In this document: positions 33,401 to 45,400 of the stretch, piece after piece
How positions within the stretch are numbered: the first letter of the stretch is position 1
Layout of the letters: each line of letters begins with the position of its first letter
Source: Trema orientale
Lineage: Eukaryota; Streptophyta; Magnoliopsida; Rosales; Cannabaceae
Length of the DNA stretch: 64,000 bases
Assembly (NCBI GenBank): GCA_002914845.1
Contig: JXTC01000119.1
Coordinates: 238,215-302,214, forward strand
Reading direction: 5' to 3'
Notes under the pieces: generated by a model
The model's database searches: none
What the model was told of the DNA's origin: nothing
What the model saw: the letters and a program-made list of their open reading frames with translations, nothing else
Made by a program: the position numbers and the translations under genes

Positions 33401-36400
33401 CTGAGTCCTCAATTAGATCACTTAATGGCCCCACTTAATTAGACAGTCCTTAGATTATATAATTGATATAAAAACTGTGGCCCACATATTAGGTTACACG
33501 AGTAACCTAACAGGAGATAGTAATGATCATTTGGTCGCTTGGGAGATGGTGTATAGATCAAAACAAAAAGGAGGTCTGAGCATTGGAAATTTGATGGTAA
33601 GAAACAAAGCTTTGTTGTTCAAATGGTTGTGGAGATTTCCATGTGAGAGAGATACCTTGTGGTATACTGTTATTAAAAGCAAATACGGGTTGCATGAAAA
33701 CGGGTGGGATTCGAGGTTGGCTAGTAAATCTACTTATAGAAGCCTTTGGAAATTCATATATTCTTTTTATGAAGATTTCAGAAATTTGGTGAAACTCAAG
33801 GTGGGCAATGGGAAGAGGGTTAGGTTTTGGGAGGATTGGTGGCTCGGGGAAGAAGCTTTTTCTACCCGTTTTCTATTTTATATAGGTTATCTTCAGCCCA
33901 AAATTTTACCATTTCTGAGATAAGAGTTATCCAATCGGACATCACTTTCCTTCTCAGTAGGTGGAATCTTCGCTTTCATAGAAACTTGAACGAGAGGGAA
34001 TTTATAAGTTTTGTGGCATTATCTAGCACGCTGGATCAGGTTAATATAATTGATGAAATTGTTGATCAAAGAATATGGTCTCCAGATAGTTCTTCGTGTT
34101 TTTTCTGCTAATCTGCTTTTGCCTTTCTTCGAGAGGAAGAAGACCATCAAGATTTCATTTTGTATAAATTCGTATGGAAAGTCTCTGTTCCAACCAAAGT
34201 GAAATTCTTTGCTTGGTCTTTAGGAGTTGGGAAGTTAAATACCCAAGAGACACTTCAAAGAAGAAGACTTTACAAAAGTATCTATCTAAATTGGTGTGTT
34301 TTGTGCAAAAGAAATGAGGAATCTTCGAATCATCTCTTTCTTTATTGTGAATTTTTTTTTGAAAATTTGGTGGAGGATATGTGCTGACTTTGATTTAAGT
34401 TGGGCAATTTCGGGTAATATTTTGTCCTGGATTCATATTGCGGCGCAACAACAGTGGAGAGGTCGTAGGAAAACTTTGTGGAACTGTGCATTTTGGGCAA
34501 CATTGTCAGCTATAAGAGAATTTCAGAATTTTTAATGAAGAATATGGTTCTATAGACAGCTCATGGGAAAAGATTCAGTTTTGGGTAGCATTATGGGTTA
34601 AGGAACAAAAGGAGTTTAGGGATTGGATGTTTGCTGATTTGCTAAGTGGGTGGTCGAACCTGTTGTAATTCTATTTTCAATTATTACTGTTTTCTAGCTT
34701 TGTTCTCTAGGGACATCTTGTCCCTTTCTTGTATTATTATCTTTTTAAATATACTCTTTCTCATTTCTTTTCAAAAATAAAAAAATAAAAAAATACATGG
34801 TTGATTTTGATGTCTGCTCAAATCGTTCATTTGTACATTCTAAAATATATTCACGCTGTACTAATGGAGTTTTATTTGATTCCTGGACAGCCAATTTGGT
34901 GATATATACCAAGAGAAACATTTCATGAAAATTATGAAGGATGAAGTAGATATTGTGAAGGAACTCCCTCCTGATTTGAAATCAGTCGACATTAAAGCAA
35001 TTGGTAGTCTTGTATGTCATTCTCCTTTCTAATATTAATTTATGCAATAATTATATCTAGCATTCCCTTAGAACTATTTATGAACCTTCATGTTCCTCTT
35101 TCCAAATAACTAATGGTCTAGTGAAAGAGGCAAAGCCTATTGATTACATTAGTACTGTGCTACCACTCCTCTTGCGCAATCGAGTGGTTCACTTCCAGGG
35201 ATTTGCACATAGACTCGGCTTCGATCCCCTGCCCTTTGAGCTTCAGGTGACCACTTGACTATTGCAGGATAGACATGCTACTATGCTAGGAATTCTATTC
35301 TAGTCTAATATCAATTTTAGCTTACAACTTTCATTCTATTTTTTGTTTCAACTGAATACCATACAATTCTTTCCGGGACTTGTTATAGTTTCCAAACACA
35401 GCATCATGAATTAGTAGAATATTGTTGGTTTTGAAAAACAATTTTTACATATGTAGAAGCGTTGGAATACTGAAATTTAAAAAATTTATTAAAACTTTCT
35501 AGGATCATCATGGTTATATATTGATTTTTGACAAATTAAGAGAAGAAGTAAAATATAGTTACATTTGAAGACTTAATTACTTAAGATTTCTTTTTGACAC
35601 CAAAAGATCTTCTTCTCCAATCATCCTACCAAGTATGTAGTGTGTGGGCACTTTCTAGATTAACAATTGAAATAACACTCTTTTTCTCTATCTTTTTCTC
35701 TCTAGAATAATTAGAGAGCTAAAATAAGAGAAACTTATTTCTCTCTTATACAACTAGAGAATAGAAAAAACTATGAGAACTTGTTACTCTTTTTTTCTCT
35801 ATAGTGTGTTTTCTCTCTATAGCAAGTAGAGTATTTAGAGTAGTAGTAGTAGCTGTGAAAGTAGTAGTGGGAGAACCTAATTTTTGCTCCCACTATATAT
35901 ATTAAATTTCCCTATTAAAATTAATTAAATAATAAATTATGTAGTGGTAGTATTAGTGAGAAGACCTAATTTCCATTACATATTTAAAAATGATGGTTGA
36001 TATTTTATTAATTAAATAACCATAAAAAATTAACTAGTTCATAATTAATTAATTATTAGTTTTTGGACAATTTAACTACTACATGTAAATTATGACATAG
36101 TTTAACTATTACATTATGTCACAATTTTTACTATAGTGCTATGTTAATTTATAACAATTATAAATTAACTCTCTCACACGTCTTATATTATAAAGATGAT
36201 AGAGATGAGACTTATGGATCTATAATTCAGGCTCCAATAAATTTGATTTATTAATTTAAATCTTAAATCAATAAATCAAAATTATTAATTTCAATGTTAT
36301 TCCACTATAAACTTGAAATTGCACTCTTGAATTTATAGTATAATTTATTCAAAATAAAAGCATTGAATTGTCTATTGATTTAATCATTGCATATCGATTA

Positions 36401-39400
36401 ATCCTCCATAAATAGTTCATAATTAGAGCTAGGTAATTCCGTTACTTCTCTACTTACATCTTAGTGATTGAATTCTTTTTGATTCTCTAATAAACAATTA
36501 ATTTATGACTATCTCAAAAATTTAAGAGCTCTATTGTTCAAGTCCCAAATCAATTATTTAAGAGAATTCTTTTTCGAAAAGAAAGGAATAGATTCTATAT
36601 CTGTGTCTTAATATTCCCAGCCATTTGTTTCATTGTATCTCCAAAATACAAGGATTAGGTTTGGCATGAGCAAACTTTTACCAAGAAAATCAAAAAACAA
36701 AATGTCACAAATAAGGGTGTTTTGGGATGTGACAATTTTTTTTAATTAGTCACTAACTAAAAATATTAAGTCACAAATAATGTGATAATTATATAATATG
36801 GGGTCAATTAAGAAAATATTATGTGTCAAAATTGCATTGGACAACAAGGGTCAAATACTTAATTGACACATGTGTGTCTCACAAAGAAGCCATTTGGTCA
36901 TTACGTGTCAAGCTTCTGTTAACTACTTCCTCCTAGCTAGGTGTCAGCTAAACCAAAGTCTTCATCTAGGAAATGACACCTGGTACAAGATGTGTCAGCT
37001 GTAAAAAAGCTCTTAAGCTCTCGTCATTGTTTCAAATGCTTGAAGTATTGCCTATATAAAGGCTTACAGCCGATGTAAAGAGGGGGGGCGAGACAATTAA
37101 TACAATCACATCATTCTGTCCCTTTATCTCTTCTAATTTAGTGCTTTTCTCTCTCATATATTATCAATTCCATAAATGCTCTATCCTTTTCCACGTTGAC
37201 TAGAAATCCCATGTGCATGTAACTTTTAGCTAATATATATGTGCCTTGTCTCCTGAAACAAAGCCATCAAATCGTTTCTCTCTCTCCCTCTCTCTTTCTC
37301 TCTCTTTGACCGAAATCATCATCTTTCTCTCTCTTTTTCTTTCTTTCTTTTGTTCTGTTGCTTTTGCTCTTATGCTCAATTATAATCATCACCCAACGCC
37401 ACACCATCATCTACTCGGTTGCTAGCTCTTTGTTTTAGCCGGTTGTTAGCTTTCCTAGTATCATCGAAATTCGCATCTCATTTGCATTTGTACATTATTG
37501 GCATCAGACTTAGTCAATAAGTCTCCTTGCATTCATGCATGTATCCACTCACATGCATATTTACATTATTATATTCTTAGTATTATTGTCCTATACTAGT
37601 TTGATAACATTATTAATGTAAGATATATAAGCCATAACACATTTTCACGTGCATTTCCTAGACTTAGTTTCCAAATTACTTTTTCTATTTCTACATGCAT
37701 ATACATGCACACGTTCATATGTACGTACATTTGTATTATTTTTATTTTTAGCATCATATTTTGCATAAGCGATCTTCGGGCATCGAGCTACTCTCCATAA
37801 TTTTGTGCTTGACCTGTAGCATAAGTTCGAGGTATTGTGCTCTCTACTGTTATATATATATATATATGTGTATATTTGTCTTATATCTCTACCTTGGCGA
37901 GTAATTTGTATTGCTGCTTTAAGTGCAATCAGTTACTACGCTTCCCCTTCCCTGTAAAGTAATCTGTATTGCTGTTTTAAGTACAATCGATTGCTTTACT
38001 CCCCTTTTAATTATTGTGCACATTTATTTAGTGATCTGTGTTGTTTTCCCTCGCAACCGGTCACACCGCTTTATTTAAATTTAAGTACTTTTAATTTCAG
38101 TTATTATTATTTACGATGATATGGCTGGATTTACCGCATCGTAATTCTAACCCCTCTAACTAACTGAAACTGGCATATGGACGGTATCGCCTTCGTCAGT
38201 TTCTAACTATTTATTTTTCTGCAATTTATTTCTGTTGCTAACTTCTAGTTGACACCATGGTCAGTTTATTCGCCTCAGTCAACTAGTAATATTTAAATTC
38301 CTGTCTATTTATTTATTGCATTATTATATTACTTCTAGTCTTCAGTTGACAATATGGTCAGTTTGTTCGCCTCCGTCAACTTTTAATATTATTTTATTCT
38401 GCTTATTCTCATGCACACGAAGTGAGTCATCTTTACAACCGCCAATCTCGTCGAGATACGTAGGAAGAGTTGTTCTCATTTCGACCGCCTATTCTATTTC
38501 GACACGTGGAAGTGTTGTGATGACCTTTTCTGTTGTGCATTCTAATGGTATAACCAAATATCTTCTGTTTTATTTTAATTAAGTACAAGTCACACTAATT
38601 AATCCAGAGCACAACTCCGACCCCGAACAAAGGATCTATTAATAACTCAAGATTAAAAGTATTGAGAACAAAGGCAAAAAGAAGAATGAAAGTTTTGAGA
38701 AGAAAGAGTCAAAGGAAAAATGTTTCTACAGTGGCATTAATGGGCATTGGAAACACAATTGCACCAAGTATCTTGCTAAGCTAAAAGAAAAGATAGAAAA
38801 AGGTAATCCAATTTACTTATCTTAGAAGCATATTTAGTTGAAAATGATAAGTCATCCTAGGTAGTTGATTTAGGAGCAACTGATCATGTTTATTATTCTT
38901 TACATATGCTTAGTTATTGGATAGAACTTGTTGATGGAGATCATTTTTTGAGGGTTAGAAATGGGAATAGAGTATCAACAAATACAGTAGGAGTCGTTAG
39001 GCTCAACTTTGAATAATATTTATTTTATTTTGAGATTTACAAGAAATTTGATTTTTATATCTAAGTTGTTTGAACAATCAATTACACTTTCTTTTTATGA
39101 TAATAAGATTATTATATCTAAGAATGGTTTGGATATTTGTTCAACAATTATAGAAGATGGGCTTTTAATGTTAAAAACCACCGGGAACATATTGCTTAAC
39201 TCTGAAATATTCAAAGTGGAACAACCTAAATATAAAAAATAAAAGATTTCTTATGAAGATAACACTTATCTATGGCATTTACGACTTGGATATATAAACC
39301 TAAATAGGATTGAAAGACTAGTAAAGGATGGTCCTTTAAGAGAACTAACAGTTGGAACTCTACCAGTCTGTGAATCCTGCTTAGAAGGAAAAATAACCAA

Positions 39401-42400
39401 GAGATCTTTTTCTGACAAAAGTCAAAGGGCAAAAGAACCCCTTGAGTTTGTACATACAAACGTCTGCGGTATATTGTATATACAAGCAAGAGGTGCTTAT
39501 AAATATTTTGTCACTTTTATAGACGACTTTTCTAGATATGGTTATATATATTTAATGTCAAGAAAATTTGAAACTTCTGAAAAGTTCAAAGAATTCCTTG
39601 CCGAAGCTGAAAAACAACCTATTAAGTCTTTAAAGACACGTCGATCAGATCAAGGTGGTGAGTATTTTGACACAGGATTCAAGAATCATTTAATTGAAAA
39701 ATGAATTGTGTCCCAACTCATCGCACTTGGAACTCCGCAACAAAACAGTGTAGCAGAAAGAAGAAATTGCACGTTGCTTGACACTATTAGGTCAATGTTG
39801 AGTTACTCATCCTTACCGTCATCGTTTTGGGGATATGTGCGACGAACTGCGATGTACATTCTAAACATGGTTCTTTCTAAATCTGTGCCTAAAATACCTT
39901 TACAGTTGTGGAATGGGTGGAGATCTAGTTTATATTACATCCACATATGGGGGTGTCCAACACATATACTAGAGGCAAAGGCAGGAAAGCTGGAACAATG
40001 TTTAGAAGTGTGCATATTTGTTGGATATGCTAAAGGGACAAGAGGAGGTTTGTTCAATAATATTCAAGGTAAGAAAGTAATTATATCGACAAATACTACT
40101 TTCCTTGGGCATGAACATATGACAAATTTAAACATCAAAGTAAAATTATACGTGAAGAGTTGCTTAATGAACCAATCATAATAGAATTCACAACTGTTGT
40201 TGAAAGTCAACAACAAAAAACTACTACTCAAGATCGGGAATATTTGCTATCTTTACCACTTGGTTATTTTGGGAAGGGTAGAAGACTATCTTCTCATTAT
40301 AGACAAGATGGAGAAGCACTAGTTGTAATATTTAATGGTAGTCAAGATGACCCATTGACATATAAATATGCAATGGAGGATTCTAACAAAGAGAAAAGGC
40401 AAGAGGATACGAAACTCGAAATGGAATCGATGCACTCCAATTCGGTCTAGGAACTTGCAGATCTCCCTGAGGATGTAAGACCTATATGGTGCAAATGGAT
40501 CAACAAGAGAAAGAGGGGAGCTGATAGTATATTAGAGACTTACAAAGCAGAGCTTGTGGTAAAAGGTTATACCCAAAAAGAGGGAGTTAATTATGAAGAA
40601 ATTTCTTACCGATAGCCATGCTTAAGTCCATACGTAGCTTCTTATCCATTGCTATATATAATGACTATGAAATTTGGCAAATAAATGTCAAGACAGCTTT
40701 TCTAAATGGCTATCTTAAAGAAAGCATATACATGCAACAACCAGAAAGTTTCATAGTTAAAGGCCAAGTGCAAAAGATGTGTAAGCTGCAAAGGTCCATA
40801 TGTGGGCTTAAGCAAGCTTCAAGATCTTGGAACTTAAGGTTTGATGAAGCGATTAAATCCTATGGTTTTAATCAAAACATGGATGAACCCTATGTTTACA
40901 AGTATATCAAAGAGATAAAAGTGGTCTTCTTAGTTCTTTGTATTGATAATATTCTACTCATTGGGAATAATGTATAATTATTATCTGATGTAAAAAAATG
41001 GCTAGCTAACTAATTTCAAATGAAAGATTTAAGAGAGGCAAGCTATGTACTTGGGATCCAAGTAATTAGAGATCACAAGAACAAGCTGTTAGCCCCGTCT
41101 TAGAAATCCTATATAGATTCTTATGAAACTTGGGATAAAAAAGTCCAAGAACGATAATATGCCTTCACGTCATGGAGTTTATCTTTCCAAAAGACAGTGT
41201 ACTCAAAAACTGTAAGAAGAGGAAGATATGAGATGAGTGCCATATGCATCTGCAGTTAGCAGTCTTATGTATACTATGCTGTATACGAGACTTGACATTT
41301 GTTATGCGGTAGGCATAGTCAGTCAGTATCAATCCAACCCAGGATTGAGTCATTGGGTTGCGATTAAACATTCTCAAATATCTCAAACGAACAAGAGATT
41401 ATATGCTAGTGTATTCTAGAAGAAAATTGATTCCTATTAAATACATAGATGCTAACTTCTAGTTAGATAAAGACAACAGAAAGTCAATATATGGCTCTAC
41501 GTTTGTTATGGGAGGAGGTGCCATAGTTTGGAGAAGTATCAAGCAATCTTGTATTGCAGATTCAACTATGAAAGCTGAATACGTGGTTGCTTTAAAAGCA
41601 GCTAAAGAAGCAATTTGACTTAGAAATTTCTGTAAAGATATGGAAGTTATTCCAGAAATGGAAAAGCCGATCACACTATACTATGATAATAGTGCGACTA
41701 AGAAAATACAAAAGAAGCTAGAAGTCACAAAAGAGCAAAGTATATATATAGAAAATATCACTTAATAAGAGATGCTGTGAAGAGAGGTGTTGTAGCAGTG
41801 ATGAAGATAGCTTCTCAAGAAAACATTGCTAACCCATTTACCAAAACGCTACATGAAAAACTTTTTCAGTGACATGCGGAAGGATTGGGATTGAAATATA
41901 TGTCCCATTTGCTTTAGGACAAGTGAGAGATGTGCCCTAAAGTTTATTTATTTTCTTGAATTAAATATTGAAGAGCACATTTTTATTAAGAATTTTTTGC
42001 ATGTACGAATATTAATGTTTATATAATTATTCATTATCGTAAATATTCAAAGATTATTTATGTAACCATTATTTAGTATATAAAGTATTTGTACGTGAGG
42101 ATTGAATAAATGTATAATAATTCAAAATAGTTTATGATGGTTAATTATAGTCATGAACTATAATTAAATAAACATTATTAGTATCGTCCGTCAACATTAA
42201 GAATGGAGTAATCTTATCCCAATTATTTAATGTAGAGATATTAAAGGATGATGGTACTTTGTAAAATCTGATTATACAGAACCGGACCAAATGAATTCTA
42301 AAATTTCTAATAAATTCCGTGATATAAGTATAGCATTCAAAAATCCTTATAAGATGATCATATATAGCATAGTCCTGACTTATTAATAGACTCCTATTTG

Positions 42401-45400
42401 TCACATTTTGTTTTTTAATTTACTCGTTAAAAGTTTGCTCATACTAAACCCAATCCTTGTATTTTGGAGATGCAATGAGACAAATGGCTGGGACTATTAA
42501 TACATAGATATAGAATCCATTCCTTTCTTTTTGAAAGTCAAAAAGTTAGTTCTTGAACATTTGATTTGAGACTTGAATAATAGAGCACTCAAATTTGTAA
42601 GATAATCACAAATTAATTGTTCATTAGTGAATTAAATAGAATTCAATCACTAATATATAATTAGAGAGGTAACAGAATTACCTAGCTTTAATTATGAACT
42701 ATTTATGGAGGATTAATCTATATGCAATGATTAAATTAGTGGACAATTTAATGCTTTTATTTTGAATAAATTATACTATAAATTCAAGAGTACAATTTCA
42801 AGTTTATAGTGGAATAATATTAAAATTAATAATTTTGATTAATAAATCAAATTTACTGGAGCTTGAACATAGGTCCCTTCTCTATCATCTTTATACTATA
42901 AGATATGTAAGATTAATAATTGGATTAATTTATAATTGTTATAAATTAATATAGCACAATGGTAAAAATTGTGACATAATGTAATAGTTAAATGATGTCA
43001 TAATTTACATATAGTACTTAAATTTCCCAAAAACTAATAATTAATTAATTATGAATTAATTAATTTTTTTAGTTATTTAATTAAATAAATATCAACTATT
43101 ATTTTTATATATGTAGCGGAAATTAGGTCTTCGCATTAATACAGCCACTACATAATTTATTATTTAATTAATTCTAATGGGATAATTTAATATATATATA
43201 GTGGGAGCAAAAATTAAGTTCTCTTACAACTACTTTCATTACTGCTACTACTATAAGTACTTTACTTGGTATAGAGAGAAAAAACACCGTAGAAAAAAAA
43301 AAAGAAACAAGTTATCATAGTTTTGTCTACTCTCTAGTTGTATAAGAGAGAATAAGTTTCGCTTATTTTAACTCTTTAACTATTCTAGAGAGAAAAAGAT
43401 AAGAAAAATAATGCTATTTCAACTGTCGATCTAGGAAGTAACCACACACTACATACTTAGTAAGGTGATTGGAGAAGAAAATCTTTGGTGTCGTCAAAGA
43501 AAAGCTAAAGCAACTAAGTCTTCAAGGGTACCTATATTCTTCCATCCTCTTTATTTGTCAAAAATCAATATATAACCATGATAATCCTAGAAAGATTTGA
43601 GAAATGTTTAAAATACTGGTGTTCCAACGCTTCCGCATATGTGAAAATTACTTTTCAAAACCAACAATTGGTATCAATTAAGGATGAGTAACTCAACATT
43701 GACCTAACCATATCAAGCAATATGCGATTTCTTCTTTCCCCTGCACCATTTTGTTGCGGAGTTCTAAGTGCAGTGAGTTATGACACAATTCTCTTTTTAA
43801 TTAAATGATCCTTGAATCCTATGTCAGGGTACTCAACACCTCGATCTGATCGAAGTGTCTTTAAAGTCTTACTCTTTTGCTTTTCAGCTTTCTCAAGGAA
43901 TTCTTTGAACTTTTCAAAAGTTTTAAATTTTCTTGATATTAAATAGATATAACCATATCTAGAAAAGTCATCTATGAAAGTGACAAAATATTCATAATTA
44001 CCTTTTGCTTGTATATTTAATGGACCACAGACATCCGTATGTACAAGTTCACTGGGTTCTTTTGCCCTTTGACCTTTTTCAGAAAAAATCTATCAGTCAT
44101 TTTTCCTTCTAAGTAGGATTCATATACTACTAGAGTTCCAACTGTTAGTTCTCTTAAAGGACCATCCTTTACTAGTCTTTCGATCATATTTATATTTATA
44201 TGACCAAGTCATAGATGCTATAGATATGTGTTATCTTCATAAGAAATCTTTTGCATTTTATGTTTAGGTTGTTCCACATTGAACATTTCAAAGTTAAGCA
44301 GTGTGTTCGCAGTGAGCTTTAACATGAAAAGCTCATCTTCCATAATTGTGGAACAAATATCCAAACCATTCTTAGATAAAATAATCTTATTATCATAAAA
44401 AGAAAGTGCAAATGATTGTTTAAACAACTTAGATACATAAATCAAATTTCTGGTAAATCTCGGAATAAAATAAACATTATTAAAAAATAAATTTTTATTT
44501 TTAAAGTTGTGCCTAACGACTCCCACTGTCTTTGCTAATACTCTGTTCCCATTCCCAACCCTTAGAACATGATCTCTATCAGCAAGTTCTGTCCAAGAAC
44601 TAAGCATCTGTAAAGAAGAATAAACATGATCAGTTGCTCCTGAATCAACTATCTAAGATGACTTATCATTTTTAACTAAACATTCTTCTATGACAAGTAA
44701 ATCAGATTTACCTTTTCTTTTCTTTTCTTTTAACTTAGCAAGATACTTAATGCAATTGCATTTCTAATTCCCATTATGCCACAATAGAATCACTTCCCTT
44801 TTGGCTCTTTCTTTTTTGTGCTTTTTTTCTTCATTTTGCCTTTGTTCCTGCTATTGGCCTTTCCATCCTTTTGAGATTTCCCATTTCTACTGTTCCTCTT
44901 CCTCTTATTATTTTTCTTTAAAGAGAAAGATTCAGGTTCAACTTTAACAACATTTGCTTTTGAGTCCTTTTCATTTGAAATAGTCTCAAAAGTTTGAAGC
45001 TCATTGAACAACTGAGTGAAGTTATAATTTAGATGGTTCATAAAATAGTTACTCTTGAACTATAGAAATTTAGGGGATAAAGTTTCTAAAATCATCCCCA
45101 TTTGGGTTCTCTCATCAATCCTTACCCCATTAATCTCAGCTTCCTAAATGAAGTTAATCATCTTGAGAACATGTTCTTGGACTGGGACATTTGCCTTCAT
45201 TTTGGTATTTATAACTGCCTTAACAACCTCATGATGAGATTGTTTAGAAGGACGACTAAGCATGTCTTGCAGAGACTCCATAGTCTCAATTGCAATCTCT
45301 AGTCATTCATATTTTGACCAAAGTACATCGGACATTCTAGCTAGTAAATAGCATCGTGCTTTGTCATTGGCTCTAATCCAACGGTCATAAGCATCTTGTA

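Larger units (their letters stand above)
27319..33512 (-). mobile_element. Complete Copia 2 with 501-bp LTRs and target duplication
   Basis: The two LTRs (27319-27819 and 33012-33512) are 501 bp each, start TGTTAG, end CTAACA, and differ at about 15 positions by eye. The 5-bp duplication GGAGA is exact (27314-27318 and 33513-33517). Orientation is minus: the complement of 33000-33011 gives the primer-binding site AGTGGTATCAGGAGCC, and a purine tract lies next to 27820. Minus-strand coding remnants include gag near 31560-31690, reverse transcriptase at 29021-29272 with YVND in place of YVDD, and RNase H near 28640-28780 (RSTSGY, NGGAI). Stops abound, so it is dead despite its young LTRs. The leader of about 1.2 kb between primer-binding site and gag holds the hairpins and GC palindromes listed separately. 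Confidence 0.92.
26346..34793 (+). mobile_element. 5'-truncated L1-type LINE split by a Copia
   Basis: A plant L1 ORF2 remnant on the plus strand. From 26358: [18 protein letters not shown], the [13 protein letters not shown] block and the catalytic FADDT (26866-26880), then the KYLGMPLG block and the [12 protein letters not shown] region. The frame breaks at 27318, where Copia 2 is inserted. It resumes at 33513 with [34 protein letters not shown] and the carboxy-terminal zf-RVT block ([14 protein letters not shown]). It ends in an A-rich tail near 34760-34793. Several stops and frameshifts make it inactive. The endonuclease half is missing, so the copy is 5' truncated, as is usual for LINEs. 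Confidence 0.85.
26280..34890 (+). other. Intron 5 (8.6 kb), filled by LINE and Copia
   Basis: The donor is AAG-GTTTGAG at 26280 and the acceptor CTGGACAG at 34890, both in phase with the flanking exons (KDT, then S from the split codon). About 98% of the intron is the LINE at 26346-34793 and the Copia inside it. Confidence 0.85.

Noticed and set aside
35122-35246. Exon 7 starting at the AG at 35120-35121
   Set aside because: From the phase-0 donor it would read TGA at once and shift the frame of exon 8.
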